64,000 nt of DNA, from contig JAKYXN010000012.1 in assembly GCA_022538095.1 (NCBI GenBank), forward strand, positions 1 to 64,000, read 5' to 3'. The DNA is from Puniceicoccaceae bacterium K14 (GTDB lineage: Bacteria > Verrucomicrobiota > Verrucomicrobiia > Opitutales > Opitutaceae). Below the pieces are notes generated by a model, which saw only the letters and a list, made by a program, of their open reading frames with translations, did not search any database and had not been told where the DNA came from. Both the position numbers and the translations under genes were made by a program. Shown in pieces: positions 36,195-46,084 of the stretch. How positions within the stretch are numbered: the first letter of the stretch is position 1; each line of letters begins with the position of its first letter.

Positions 36195-36826
36195 TTTGTT
36201 GGGTGTTCATTTTACGGTAACGTAATAAGTTGGGGCATTCTACAGAAACACGGCTAGCCCCGATGATAGCCATGCGTGTAATTTCTTGAAGAAAAGTTCG
36301 ATTTTTATTGCAGAGCCAAAGATGCAACACCGTATGATCACGAAGCTGAAGCTCATTCAATTTAACTGAACTAGATTGGTCTCATCACTGGTCGCTGAGT
36401 AAAGGCAAACGGATGAGAGACGAAGCTCACATAGAATTAAGGGGCTTATTCAATGAATAAGTTTCGATATTTTGTCATTGGAATATTGACACAAAATTAT
36501 GGGGGCGGGGTTAAGCAAGACAGACAATTTCTCACCAGTCTTGAGAGCGAAGATGAAGAACAAAAGCTAAACAATTTCCACTAATTTAGTACTTAACCTG
36601 GAAAGTAGTTCCAATTACAGAAAAACACACCCCTTATTTTGAAAAATTTGTAAAGCATTCTACGTATTTTCAAAATACGGTAGGAACTATCCAAGTTTGC
36701 TAGGTAACCTCTCTTACAATTCTCTATATAGGGAGAATGCGCCCCTAGCACCTTAGCCATTTATTATCCGAGATTCTGATATAACTGACGAAGAATCTAA
36801 GGTAATAACAATTCTTAAGAAATTCT
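36195..36826. other. 630-bp AT-rich gap
   Basis: No gene, tRNA or strong hairpin is evident. The upstream region of the beta-helix gene presumably holds its promoter; I could not identify it. Confidence 0.4.
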
Positions 36827-37066
36827 TTAACGCTTCTTTCGTTTCAACTTATTAGAAGCAACCGCGTGATAGAATATCCAAGGGGGAAGTAGGAATCCGT
36901 TGCCAAGATGTATCCATACTACAATTGTACGAAATAATTCGCCTGAAATATAATACAGTAAGTATCCGGATACAATTGATACTGCAATCGAGGAAATAAT
37001 CGCCCCCCCTGACTTGTTGCCGCCTCGTTTTCCAGAAACTCGAATCAGGTCTAAAAGTAGCCCGGG
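36827..37066 (-). pseudogene. C-terminal remnant of a small membrane protein
   Basis: A 79-codon open frame without a plausible start reads LLLDLIRVSGKRGGNKSGG, then two hydrophobic segments (IISSIAVSIVSGYLLYYISG and LFRTIVVWIHLGNGFLLPPW) and a basic tail ending KLKRKKR. It follows an in-frame TAG within the 14-bp palindrome GTAGCCCGGGCTAC (37057-37070). The composition looks like a real membrane protein whose 5' part has been lost or frameshifted. A longer frame of 136 codons on the same strand overlaps it but looks less protein-like. Confidence 0.45.
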
Positions 37067-37262
37067 CTACGATTCGCACCGCTTGCAAAATGCCAACTTC
37101 GACTCCAGGATGAATAGTATCGGCCTTCAACTTGCAACTGTCGCAAACGAATGAGGCATTGCTTATGGTTTCGATTCCTATCTCGATTTCATTGGCACTG
37201 AACTCACGGATTGTAACGCTTGGGATTACTCTGTGTGGAGTGATCGAAGCGCAAGAATTCAA

Positions 37263-37686
37263 GGCCCGTGGGAGATGATGCGTCTTTCGATCAATTCGGC
37301 ATGCACCTCGAAGGTGAATGCTGCCCTTGAAACATTCCCAAATGCTGAATCACACTCTCGGAACCCATGAGTCGCATTTGAACCACTCACAAAGAATTTG
37401 GGCTCACGTTGGCAAAGTAACTTCTTTCGTTCAAAAGCGGTTGGAGACTAAGCGACTACTTGAGCTTGCAACTTGGGCTGGAGAACATTCTCGACGAAAC
37501 CTACCGAGTCCACGGTTCAGGAAGTAACCAGCCTGGCTTTGGAGCGAAGCTAGGAATAAAGGTAAGTTACTAACTCCGTTTCGGTTACACCGCCAGAACT
37601 CAACACTTGTTCGAGAGTAAAATAACCGAAATATTCTTAAAGAATTTTAATGACGCTGGCACGCTCATGGCTATAAACCTTAGCCT
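37263..37686. other. Gap upstream of hemH
   Basis: Short open frames here show no recognisable features. Nothing can be supported apart from a presumed hemH promoter that I could not locate. Confidence 0.35.
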
Positions 37687-38709
37687 ATGTCAAAAAATGC
37701 GGTATTGCTGGTTAATCTCGGATCCCCAGATTCGACTTCGGTCGAAGACGTTAGACGCTATTTGGACGAGTTCCTCTCGGATGATCGCGTCATCGACTCA
37801 CCCAAAATAATCCAGCAAATCGTCGTAAAAGGGTTTATTCTTCCTAAGCGTCCTGCCGAGTCAGCAAAAGCTTATAAGAAAATTTGGACCGATGAAGGTT
37901 CACCGCTGATCGCGACTAGCTTCAATCTACAAAAACTTCTACAAGAGCAAATTACCGAACACGTGGAACTCGGCATGCGTTATGGTAATCCCTCGATTCC
38001 AAGCGCGATAGCGAATTTAAAGAGCAAAGGAATTGAAAACGTATTTCTCGTTCCGCTCTACCCGCACTACGCGATGTCGAGCTATGAAACTGTGGTAGAG
38101 AGAGTTCAAGATGAGGTTTCAAAGAACGCTCAGGGAATGAAAATCACTACGCTTCAGCCCTTCTATGATGACCCGGAATACATCGACGCCATGTATCAAA
38201 ATGCCAAGCCGTACCTCGACGGTGGCTATGACAAAGTCCTCTTCTCTTACCACAGCATCCCTGTACGTCATTTGAAAAAAGCGGACTCGTCCAAAGCTCA
38301 CTGCCAAGTAGTTGAAGACTGTTGCGCAGTCTGCAGTCCCGCACATGCAACTTGCTATAAAGCTCAGGCTCGGGCCACAACCGAGGCCCTTGCTAAAAGA
38401 GCTGGGATTCCCAAGGACAAATATGCGACATCCTGGCAATCACGACTCACCCGTGAGCCATGGATTACCCCTTCAACAGATGCGACGTTGGAAGAATTGC
38501 CCAAACAAGGTGTCAAAAAACTCCTAGTTATCTGCCCGGCATTCGTCTCCGACTGTCTCGAAACGTTGGAAGAAATCCAAATGGAAGGCAAAGAAGAGTT
38601 TCTCGAAGCAGGTGGCGAAGAGTTTCAAATGATCCCTTGTTTAAACGAGCATCCCGCTTGGATTCGTTTCCTCCGAAACAAAACTGAAAACTGGATACAA
38701 GGCTTGTAG
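37687..38709 (+). CDS. hemH: Ferrochelatase
   Basis: A 340-residue enzyme inserting Fe(II) into protoporphyrin or coproporphyrin, the end of haem synthesis. The conserved LLVNLGSPDS start, metal-binding His189 in SYHSIP and catalytic Glu292 in VSDCLETLEEI are visible. Residues 206-223 hold a cysteine-rich insertion (C206, C212, C213, C216, C223 in HCQVVEDCCAVCSPAHATC), which in other bacterial ferrochelatases accompanies an internal [2Fe-2S] cluster. The cluster here is inferred. No other haem genes are adjacent. Confidence 0.95.
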   Translation: MSKNAVLLVNLGSPDSTSVEDVRRYLDEFLSDDRVIDSPKIIQQIVVKGFILPKRPAESAKAYKKIWTDEGSPLIATSFNLQKLLQEQITEHVELGMRYGNPSIPSAIANLKSKGIENVFLVPLYPHYAMSSYETVVERVQDEVSKNAQGMKITTLQPFYDDPEYIDAMYQNAKPYLDGGYDKVLFSYHSIPVRHLKKADSSKAHCQVVEDCCAVCSPAHATCYKAQARATTEALAKRAGIPKDKYATSWQSRLTREPWITPSTDATLEELPKQGVKKLLVICPAFVSDCLETLEEIQMEGKEEFLEAGGEEFQMIPCLNEHPAWIRFLRNKTENWIQGL

Positions 38710-38793
38710 AGAATAGCTTCGGTGCGCCAGGCAGCTTGAGGGCGAGATCCGCCTTCGCTTCGAAAAATGTGCCAAAAGGTCTTTGGGCCATTT

Positions 38794-38869
38794 TGGTGGA
38801 GCCGATCGGGATCGAACCGACGACCTCCTGCATGCCATGCAGGCGCTCTTCCAACTGAGCTACGGCCCC
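38794..38869 (-). tRNA. tRNA-Ala (GGC)
   Basis: A 76-nt cloverleaf on the minus strand with encoded CCA. The acceptor stem GGGGCCG / CGGCTCC contains the G3:U70 pair diagnostic for alanine. The anticodon loop ATGGCAT between CCTGC/GCAGG gives anticodon GGC (reads GCC and GCU). The T arm CGG-TTCGATC-CCG is standard. Confidence 0.95.
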
Positions 38870-39101
38870 AAAAGTAAGCCGACAAAAAAGTGCAAACACA
38901 CAAGTCTTAGCAAGCAAAAAGTTGAGACTGCCAGACGGATTTCCTCCATTTCTCAATCAGTTGAATCTGTAAAAAACGCGATTTGTGGGACCTCAGCTAG
39001 CCGGGTGCCGCAAACGAAAAGGCGGGATTAAACCTACTCAGCGTAAGATGAACGTTGCGGAATACGAAACACTGAAGCGCCACAAACGCATATTCCAGCC
39101 C

Positions 39102-39905
39102 TCAACCAGCTACTTGGCGAAACGGGATCTTTAAAGAATGAGACGCTCCGAACGGCGTCGGCTCGAAAAATCGAACTCGTTTCACACCAGCCAATACTTT
39201 TGCATCGTAACTTGAATCCCCACTGCTCCTAGAAACACTCACGTTTGTGATACTCCCGTTGGCCGAAAGATTAAAAGTTATTTCCGTCTCCAATGGTCGA
39301 GATCCGAGTGAATGCGTCTCGATGTTATCCTTAATCAGTTTCTTTAAACTATTAAAATAGGCTTCCAAGGAACGTTGATCGCCTGTGCTCATCTTGTTCA
39401 CAGCACTCGAAGAACTGCTACTTGCGAGAATGCTTTTCAAGCTCTTGTTCATCTCCGCGATGTCTTTGGAAAAATCGGGAGCCTTAGGTTTTGGCCTATT
39501 TTTGGGGACATTCTGAGGCTTCGTCACTACGCCAAAATCCTTGTAACTAATCAGTTTAGGTTTCTCCTCTACGATCGGCTCTGCCGGCAATTCCGGCTCA
39601 GGCGCCTCAATCAATTCGGGGGCTGGATCGAGCTCAGGCAATGGTTCGGGTTCCGGCTCAGGTTCTGGAATCTCGGGCTCGAATTCTGAAGGATCAGGCA
39701 TTTCGACATCCTCAGATTGATACTCGATCGGCTTAAAGGTCGATTCCGGTTCTGAAGACGGTTGGCCGGGATCTCCGTACATCTCAAATACGAAGGGTTC
39801 AGGCTTTTTCTCGGGAGTCGCAAAGGCATAGACAGTCGCAATTACAAGTGCCACGAAATGCAAGCATGCCGACAGTATCAAAGGGCCTTTTATATCAGAA
39901 TTCAT
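39102..39905 (-). CDS. TolA/TonB-like energy transducer
   Basis: A 267-residue protein from the ATG at 39905 (a TTG 24 bp upstream is less likely). One N-terminal membrane helix (about 9-30) is followed by a Pro/Glu-rich periplasmic spacer (PEIPEPEPEPEPLPELDPAPE) and a C-terminal TonB/TolA-like domain (ETEITFNLSANGSITNVSVSRSSGDSSYDAKVLAGVKRV). It connects an inner-membrane proton-motive motor to the outer membrane. It follows exbD/tolR and exbB/tolQ-like genes, completing the complex. No tolB or pal is present nearby. Confidence 0.85.
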   Translation of the reverse strand: MNSDIKGPLILSACLHFVALVIATVYAFATPEKKPEPFVFEMYGDPGQPSSEPESTFKPIEYQSEDVEMPDPSEFEPEIPEPEPEPEPLPELDPAPELIEAPEPELPAEPIVEEKPKLISYKDFGVVTKPQNVPKNRPKPKAPDFSKDIAEMNKSLKSILASSSSSSAVNKMSTGDQRSLEAYFNSLKKLIKDNIETHSLGSRPLETEITFNLSANGSITNVSVSRSSGDSSYDAKVLAGVKRVRFFEPTPFGASHSLKIPFRQVAG

Positions 39906-39940
39906 CGAACAGTTAGAGACTCTCGCCAACGCAAAATAAA

Positions 39941-40366
39941 TTACTCTTCAGGGCGAGTGACCATATGAAGCTTACTCAATTTATACTGTTTTGCCAGGTC
40001 GAGAACCGTGATTACTTTTTGGTAACGCGTTTCCGCATCCGCCCGCACACTCAGAATGGGCTTCTCAGTCATGGCAGCGAGACGAGCCATCTCATCTTCA
40101 ATCTCCAAATCAGTTAATGCGATACCGTCCACTTCGTAGCCGGTATTCGTCACTACGATTTGAACGCGTTTACTTTCCTCGGGCGGCGAATCGTTTGGAG
40201 ACTCTGAAGCCACCGGCAGATCCACCTTCATAATCTGCTCATTTTCGATTAACGGAGTCGCAATCATGAAAATAATAAGCAAGGCAAAACCAAGGTCGAT
40301 TAGAGCAGTTACATTGAGCTCTGAAACGGCTTCGAGTTTGTTTTTTCTGTGAAAAGATCGTCCCAT
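39941..40366 (-). CDS. ExbD/TolR-family biopolymer transport protein
   Basis: A 141-residue protein with one N-terminal membrane helix (LNVTALIDLGFALLIIFMIATP) carrying the conserved Asp of the proton path, then a periplasmic domain. It forms the stator-motor complex with the TolQ/ExbB-like protein encoded 4 bp upstream. Whether it energises TonB-dependent uptake or the Tol envelope machinery is undecided. Confidence 0.92.
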   Translation of the reverse strand: MGRSFHRKNKLEAVSELNVTALIDLGFALLIIFMIATPLIENEQIMKVDLPVASESPNDSPPEESKRVQIVVTNTGYEVDGIALTDLEIEDEMARLAAMTEKPILSVRADAETRYQKVITVLDLAKQYKLSKLHMVTRPEE

Positions 40367-40370
40367 CCAC

Positions 40371-41081
40371 TTATCGGCTTTCTAGCTCGATCATATCAGC
40401 CAAGCTACTAGCGAAATTCTCCAATTCCGTCACAAGAACTTTTGTACGAGACAATAGGTAATTGTATCCAAATACAGATGGAATCGCGACGCATAAGCCG
40501 GCTACCGTTGTAAGAAGCGCCCCTGACACACCCGGAGCCAAGTTTTGTATGGTAGCGCTCGATTGCATGCCAATTGCCCCAAATGCATCCATGACGCCCC
40601 ACACAGTTCCTAGAAGTCCAAAAAACGGAGCTCCCGATACGATTGTAGCCAGAAAAATCATACTCGATTCGTAGTTTAGCGTTTTGTTCGCTAAAGCTCT
40701 TTGTAAGGCGTTTTCCACATGTTCGACACGCGCTGCTCGGAGTTGCTCTACTGACTCGCCTTCCTTTCCTTCTATTCTATGATACGCTTCAATTGCGTCC
40801 ACATATAGTGATGCATACGGAACCGGCTTGGGGGCGGAAAATGTCGAAGGAGCCTCGATCACTGAACTCAATCGATGCAAGGACTGCTCGAATGCCATGT
40901 TGTAGCGTCGAAGCTTTCTAAGCTCGAAATACTTGCCTATCATCACTGCCCAAGCGCAGACACTGAAAAATGCAAGGGCAGCGATAATCGCTTTTCCAGC
41001 TAAGTTACTATTGCTAAAGTAGCTGGTGAGCCCGGTAGTCGAAGTCGCAGCAAGGAGGAGAGAATCTGGGTTCGGAAACAT
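40371..41081 (-). CDS. MotA/TolQ/ExbB proton-channel family protein
   Basis: A 236-residue protein starting at the ATG at 41081 (MFPNPDSLLL). A TTG at 41144 would add 21 residues without features. Three membrane helices are visible: one at about 25-45 and two near the C-terminus (IFLATIVSGAPFFGLLGTVWGVMDAF and ALLTTVAGLCVAIPSVFGYNYL), with the conserved Thr in LLGTVWG. It powers the TolA/TonB-like partner. First gene of the three-gene operon. Confidence 0.9.
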   Translation of the reverse strand: MFPNPDSLLLAATSTTGLTSYFSNSNLAGKAIIAALAFFSVCAWAVMIGKYFELRKLRRYNMAFEQSLHRLSSVIEAPSTFSAPKPVPYASLYVDAIEAYHRIEGKEGESVEQLRAARVEHVENALQRALANKTLNYESSMIFLATIVSGAPFFGLLGTVWGVMDAFGAIGMQSSATIQNLAPGVSGALLTTVAGLCVAIPSVFGYNYLLSRTKVLVTELENFASSLADMIELESR

Positions 41082-41353
41082 TATGGTAAATAATCGGTAG
41101 CAAAGTATCCCCATCTTTGAACCGCATCGTTTGCATTCGTTCAATAAATTTCCATTGCTAAACCGCTAAAAAGATAAAACGCCCTATTAGGTCCCATATA
41201 ACTCCCAATATAGCATTCTCCTTTTTTACTGGAAGACTTGCCTAACGAAGAGAACCTGTTTCTCTGAAGATTACGTAACGATGTCCATGGCGAGAGCCTC
41301 GACAACCTCCTAGTTTTTATCAACAATTGGAATATCAGACACTCCCAATTTAT

Positions 41354-41998
41354 ATGACCCAAGCAGATACATTTACTGGTAAACTTTTCACCTTCGAAGG
41401 ATCCGAGGGAAGTGGTAAGAGCACGCAAATTGAGCTTCTAGCCGATGAGCTTGCAGGAATGGGCCACGAAGTTGTCGTCACACGCGAACCAGGCGGAACT
41501 GAGCTCGGAGAACAAATTCGCCACCTGCTTATTCACAGCACCGAGGAAACAAAAATAACACCCGAGGCAGAGCTCCTCCTCTTCGCAGCCAGTCGCGCTC
41601 AGCTCGTGCGCGAGTTAATCTACCCCTCTCTCAAAGAGGGTAAAATTGTACTTTGCGATCGCTACCTCGATTCCACCACAGTCTACCAAGGAGCGGCACG
41701 GAGTATTTCCTCTGACCCCGTTAGCTTTATTAACCAATTCGCAGTCGGCAGCGCCGTCCCCGCTTTGACCTTTATTCTGGATGTCAGCGTCGAGGAATCT
41801 GTCAAACGCGTCAAGCAACGGGTTTCCGACCTCCCGGACCGCATGGAACAGGAAAATATCGATTTTTACAACAAGGTGCGTGAAGGCTACTTGCTGCTCG
41901 CTCGCTCGCTTCCAGGCCGATTCCATGTGATCGACGGCACCCGAAAAAAGGCGAGTATCCAAGAGGAAATTCTCAAAACCGTTCTTAGCCACATCTAG
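41354..41998 (+). CDS. tmk: Thymidylate kinase
   Basis: A 214-residue dTMP kinase (ATP + dTMP to ADP + dTDP). P-loop FEGSEGSGKST, the DR-[YH] motif (VVTREPGGTELGEQIR, CDRYLDSTTVYQG) and the LID arginines are visible. The ATG at 41354 was chosen because the upstream TTG at 41327 adds an unconserved tail. The stop lies 4 bp before holB, a common pairing. Confidence 0.95.
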   Translation: MTQADTFTGKLFTFEGSEGSGKSTQIELLADELAGMGHEVVVTREPGGTELGEQIRHLLIHSTEETKITPEAELLLFAASRAQLVRELIYPSLKEGKIVLCDRYLDSTTVYQGAARSISSDPVSFINQFAVGSAVPALTFILDVSVEESVKRVKQRVSDLPDRMEQENIDFYNKVREGYLLLARSLPGRFHVIDGTRKKASIQEEILKTVLSHI

Positions 41999-42002
41999 AC
42001 CA

Positions 42003-42947
42003 GTGAGCGACTCCACGTCTCTTCCCACAAAGCCAGAAGAACTCGTCGAGCGAGCAATTCAAGATAATCGCCTCGCCCATGGACTGCTCATCTACGGACA
42101 AAACCTAGAGCAAGTAGAAGCCTTTGCCCGAGCATTAGCCGCCAAACTGCTTGGACTTGAGCTCGACGATGAATTGGAGAAAAAACTCTCCAATCACCCC
42201 GATGTGTTTGCTTTGCGCCCAGCAAAAAAATCGAGGGTTATCGCGGTTGACGACATGCGTGAGTTAATACGCAATGTACAACACACGCCACAAGCTGGTG
42301 ATCGCAAGGTTGCATTCATTCACGAAGTCGACCGAATGAACAATGCCACCGCCAATGCCTTTTTAAAGACACTGGAGGAACCTCCACTCAATACAACCCT
42401 ACTACTACTAACAACCAAGCAGCACTCGCTCCTTGCGACAATTCGCAGCCGTTGCCAACTCTTTCGCATCCCTACCTCCCTAAACTCCTTCAATGATGAA
42501 CGAGCTAGGGATTGGGTGGAAAAATATAAGACTTGGTTAAAAGACCTCGCCCAAGGAGGCCCTGGGGGTAAGTCCAGTATTCCCCATTTTATAGTCGGTC
42601 TCTACGGTTTGATTGAACAATTCAGCGGTATCATTGAGACGATTACGAAAGAGCGTTGGAAAGAACAGTCAAAGTCTTTACCTGAGGACATGGCAGACGA
42701 TGAACGAATCGCCGCCGAATCCCGTATTAGCATTTCCATACGCCAAGATTTTCTGAACATGATCGAGGTCGCCACCGAATCTTTCGCCCGCGATGCGCTT
42801 GGAAACGTAGACAATACACCCGCAAAATTGATAAATAGCATCCACGCCCTTGAAGACGCCCAAGGCCTCCTTCGACTCAACATGAAAGTGGAAACAATGC
42901 TCGAAAGCTATCTCTTAAATACCTTGAGAGCCTGGACTACTAAGTAG
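42003..42947 (+). CDS. holB: DNA polymerase III delta-prime clamp-loader subunit
   Basis: A 314-residue clamp-loader protein starting with GTG. It has the delta-prime features HGLLIYGQN (no Walker A consensus), VIAVDDMRELIRNVQHTPQAGDRKVAFIHEVDRMNNATANAFLKTLEEPPLNTTLLLLTT and SRCQLFRIP (the SRC motif for ATP sensing in the neighbouring subunit). The zinc cysteines seen in E. coli are absent. It is coupled to tmk. Confidence 0.9.
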   Translation: MSDSTSLPTKPEELVERAIQDNRLAHGLLIYGQNLEQVEAFARALAAKLLGLELDDELEKKLSNHPDVFALRPAKKSRVIAVDDMRELIRNVQHTPQAGDRKVAFIHEVDRMNNATANAFLKTLEEPPLNTTLLLLTTKQHSLLATIRSRCQLFRIPTSLNSFNDERARDWVEKYKTWLKDLAQGGPGGKSSIPHFIVGLYGLIEQFSGIIETITKERWKEQSKSLPEDMADDERIAAESRISISIRQDFLNMIEVATESFARDALGNVDNTPAKLINSIHALEDAQGLLRLNMKVETMLESYLLNTLRAWTTK

Positions 42948-42979
42948 CGCAGAGCTGCTTATTTTATACGTCTAAAACC

Positions 42980-45900
42980 TCAATGAAAGTCATAAGAAGC
43001 AGAGGCAGGCCTGCCTTTGACTTCGATCGCTTCGATTTTATCAGCTTTGACGTGGATAACGCCCTTCTGATTTTGTAATTTTCCGGATATTATGAGATAA
43101 GGCTCCTGAGTAATTACCAAGCGCATACGTTCGAAAAGCTTAGGCAATACGATAGAATTACTAATCCCCGTTTCGTCCTCCAACGAAATGAAAACAAAGC
43201 CCTTGGCCGTGCCTGGCCTTTGTCGGCAAATCACCTGCCCTGCCACCTTTACGCGAGCCCCATTCGGCGTGTGGTCAAGATCGCTGGTCTTCCAAACATT
43301 AGGCAAGTGACTGCGAAAACTCGCCATAGGGTGACTCCCAACAGTGACGCCGATCCCCGCATAATCAGCCTGCAACCGCTCGATATGGTTCATAATCTCT
43401 AAGGGATTAAGCTCCTCTGCCTCTTCCGCGTTTGAGAATAAATCTTGTGCATCATGCATCGTTTCCACCGCCCACAATGCCTGACGCCTATTGTGCTCAA
43501 AACAATTCAATGCTCCAACAGAAGCCAATTGACGGAGCTCATCTTTATCAAAAACAGTACGGCGACGAAAGTCCCGCAAAGAGTAAAACATTTCCTTCTT
43601 TCTCTCACCGACCATCTGCCTCGCGTTCTCCCCCTTAAGGGCCTTGACCATAATCAAACCAAGTCGGATCACGCCTTTTTCTGGTACACTGCAGTGCCAC
43701 TGCGATCGCTCTACACATACCGGCTTCACCCGTATTCCATGACGCTTGGCATCCTGTAAAAGCGTAGCGGGAGAATAAAACCCCATCGGCTGATTGTTTA
43801 ACAAAGCGACATAAAATTCTTCGCCGTGATGACACTTCAAATACGTGCTCGCATAAGCTAAAAGTCCGAATGAAATTGCATGACTTTCCGGGAACCCATA
43901 ATGAGCAAAGCTTGAGACAGCCTGGATAACCTGGTCGATCTTATCTGGCGAAACACCTCGTTTTTCCATAGCCAAAATCAATTTGCTCAAGACGCGATTC
44001 ATTCGCTTCTCGTTTGAGCTAAAGGTGCTCACCGCTCGTCGAAGCTCCTCCGCCTGAGATCCAGTAAAATTGGCCATCACCATTGCCACTTTTAGGATCT
44101 GTTCCTGAAAAATTGGCACCCCCAGGGTACGTTTTAAAGTATCCACCAAACGAGGATCTATATAAGCTATTTTGCTAGGATCTTCTCGGCGTTCCAGATA
44201 TGGATGAACCATTTTTCCTTGAATCGGACCAGGGCGAATAACCCCGACTTCAACCACCACGTCATAAAAGTCTTTGGGTTGCATACGCGGCAGGGTCGCT
44301 ATCTGCGCTCGACTTTCGATCTGAAAAACGCCAACCGTATCCGCTCTTCGCATCATCTCAAAGGTAGGTTCATCATCTTTAGGAATCGTCGCCAACTCGA
44401 TATCAATGCCCTTCTTATTCAACTCTTCCATAGTATCCTGCATAACAGCCATCATGCCAAGCCCTAGAAGGTCGACCTTGATAATGCCCAAATCCTCACA
44501 ATCGTTCTTATCCCACTGCGAAACAGTTCGCCCCGGCATCGATGCTGGCTCAAGCGGCACAACCGTATCAAGCTTACCTTGGCAAATAATCATCCCACCT
44601 GAATGCTGTCCCAAGTGCCGTGGCAGGCCCAATACCTGATTGTATAATTTGGCCATTGCACGTGCCCGTGGATGCTTGCTGTCGATACCTGATTTCTCAA
44701 GTTGCTCTTCCAACTCTTCCTCCGAGTCATAGTGACTCCTCCCAAACACAGAAGAAAACCGCCCAAGCGATTCTTCAGGGAACCCCAGAACCTTACCCAC
44801 TTCCCTAGCCGCGCTCTTTCCCCTATAAGTAATCACATTAGCTGTCATCGCCGCCCCATGACGACCATAGCGGCGATAAACCTCCTGGATCACCTGCTCG
44901 CGCCGTTTCCCGCTCGGGAGGTCAATATCGATATCCGGCCAACTGCGTCTTTCCTCATTCAGAAACCGCTCAAACAACAAGCCCGCTCCCACCGGGTCCA
45001 CCGGAGTAATTTCAAGGCAATAGCAAACCACGCTATTCGCCGCACTCCCACGTCCCTGAGCCATAATTCGGTTTTCGCGACAGTAATTAACCAAATCCCA
45101 CACAATCAAAAAATAGCCCGAAAACTCCAATCTCCGGATCACTGATAATTCATGCTCAAGCTGTCGTTTTACCTGAGCGCTAAGCTTACCCCGAAACCGC
45201 TTTCTAGCTCCTCGCAAAACAATTTCCTTCAAATACGTATCCATGGAAGACCCATCCGGGGTTTCATAAGCCGGAAATTCATAACCAAGATTTTCAAGGG
45301 TAAATTCTATGCGATCCGCAATTCGAAGACTATTATCGATAGCGCAAGGCGTATCCGAAAATAACCGGCACATCGAGTCCGCGCTCTTCACATGCCGTTG
45401 CCCATTGCTCGAGAGCAGCGAGCCAGATTTATCAAAGGTAACTTTCTCTCTAAGGCAGGTAAATAGATCATGCACTGCTCGCCCTTCCCCATTCGCATAA
45501 TCGACACCATTAGTAGCAACTACAGATAAGCCAGATGTTGATGCCAAATCCTTAAGAGATCGCAGCCAAACTTCCTCTCCTCGCAAGCGATGACGTTGTA
45601 GCTCTACATAAAGATTCCGCTCGCCAAATATCCGCTTCAAACGCGTAGTCATATCCTGTACTGCATTCGCTCTTCCTTTTAACCAAGCCTTACGCAAGGG
45701 CCCCTCATCATCGCCCGTCAAGGCAATCAGCCCTTCAGCCCGTTCCGCCAAATCCTCATAATTAACCCGGCCTTCTCCTTTTGGAGCGGATAGATGAGTG
45801 CGGGTTAAAAGCTGGCTAATATTCTGATACCCTTGCCGCGTTCGTATCAAAACAGGAATGACAGATTCATCTTCCATCTCAAGCTCGCAGCCCACAATAG

Positions 45901-46084
45901 CCCTGATACCTTCTTCCCTAGCGCTAGCATGAAATCGAGCCGACCCGTAAAAACCATTCCGGTCGCATACAGCCATCGCCTCCAGTCCCTTGTTCGAACA
46001 GGCAGACGCCAAACAATCAGGCTGTGAAGCTCCTCGCAAAAAGCTAAAAGCCGAACGAGCATGTAGTTCCACATATCCTGACAT
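42980..46084 (-). CDS. dnaE2: Error-prone DNA polymerase DnaE2 (ImuC)
   Basis: A 1034-residue C-family polymerase. It begins with a PHP domain (YVELHARSAFSFLRGAS) and contains the polymerase aspartates in RSWPDIDIDLPSGKR, the fingers and helix-hairpin-helix (SFAHYGFPESHAISFGLLAYASTYLKCHH) and a C-terminal OB domain (VKVAGQVICRQRPGTAKGFVFISLEDETG). It performs translesion synthesis with ImuA and ImuB after DNA damage. Its start overlaps the imuB stop by one base. Confidence 0.95.
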   Translation of the reverse strand: MSGYVELHARSAFSFLRGASQPDCLASACSNKGLEAMAVCDRNGFYGSARFHASAREEGIRAIVGCELEMEDESVIPVLIRTRQGYQNISQLLTRTHLSAPKGEGRVNYEDLAERAEGLIALTGDDEGPLRKAWLKGRANAVQDMTTRLKRIFGERNLYVELQRHRLRGEEVWLRSLKDLASTSGLSVVATNGVDYANGEGRAVHDLFTCLREKVTFDKSGSLLSSNGQRHVKSADSMCRLFSDTPCAIDNSLRIADRIEFTLENLGYEFPAYETPDGSSMDTYLKEIVLRGARKRFRGKLSAQVKRQLEHELSVIRRLEFSGYFLIVWDLVNYCRENRIMAQGRGSAANSVVCYCLEITPVDPVGAGLLFERFLNEERRSWPDIDIDLPSGKRREQVIQEVYRRYGRHGAAMTANVITYRGKSAAREVGKVLGFPEESLGRFSSVFGRSHYDSEEELEEQLEKSGIDSKHPRARAMAKLYNQVLGLPRHLGQHSGGMIICQGKLDTVVPLEPASMPGRTVSQWDKNDCEDLGIIKVDLLGLGMMAVMQDTMEELNKKGIDIELATIPKDDEPTFEMMRRADTVGVFQIESRAQIATLPRMQPKDFYDVVVEVGVIRPGPIQGKMVHPYLERREDPSKIAYIDPRLVDTLKRTLGVPIFQEQILKVAMVMANFTGSQAEELRRAVSTFSSNEKRMNRVLSKLILAMEKRGVSPDKIDQVIQAVSSFAHYGFPESHAISFGLLAYASTYLKCHHGEEFYVALLNNQPMGFYSPATLLQDAKRHGIRVKPVCVERSQWHCSVPEKGVIRLGLIMVKALKGENARQMVGERKKEMFYSLRDFRRRTVFDKDELRQLASVGALNCFEHNRRQALWAVETMHDAQDLFSNAEEAEELNPLEIMNHIERLQADYAGIGVTVGSHPMASFRSHLPNVWKTSDLDHTPNGARVKVAGQVICRQRPGTAKGFVFISLEDETGISNSIVLPKLFERMRLVITQEPYLIISGKLQNQKGVIHVKADKIEAIEVKGRPASASYDFH

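Noticed and set aside
36852-37262. 136-codon reading frame on the minus strand as a gene
   Set aside because: It starts with TTG, has no recognisable domain and overlaps a frame with clearer protein character (hydrophobic helices, basic end).
38528-38956. Minus-strand open frame covering the tRNA-Ala gene
   Set aside because: It runs through the tRNA and antisense to hemH; the tRNA and ferrochelatase explain the sequence.
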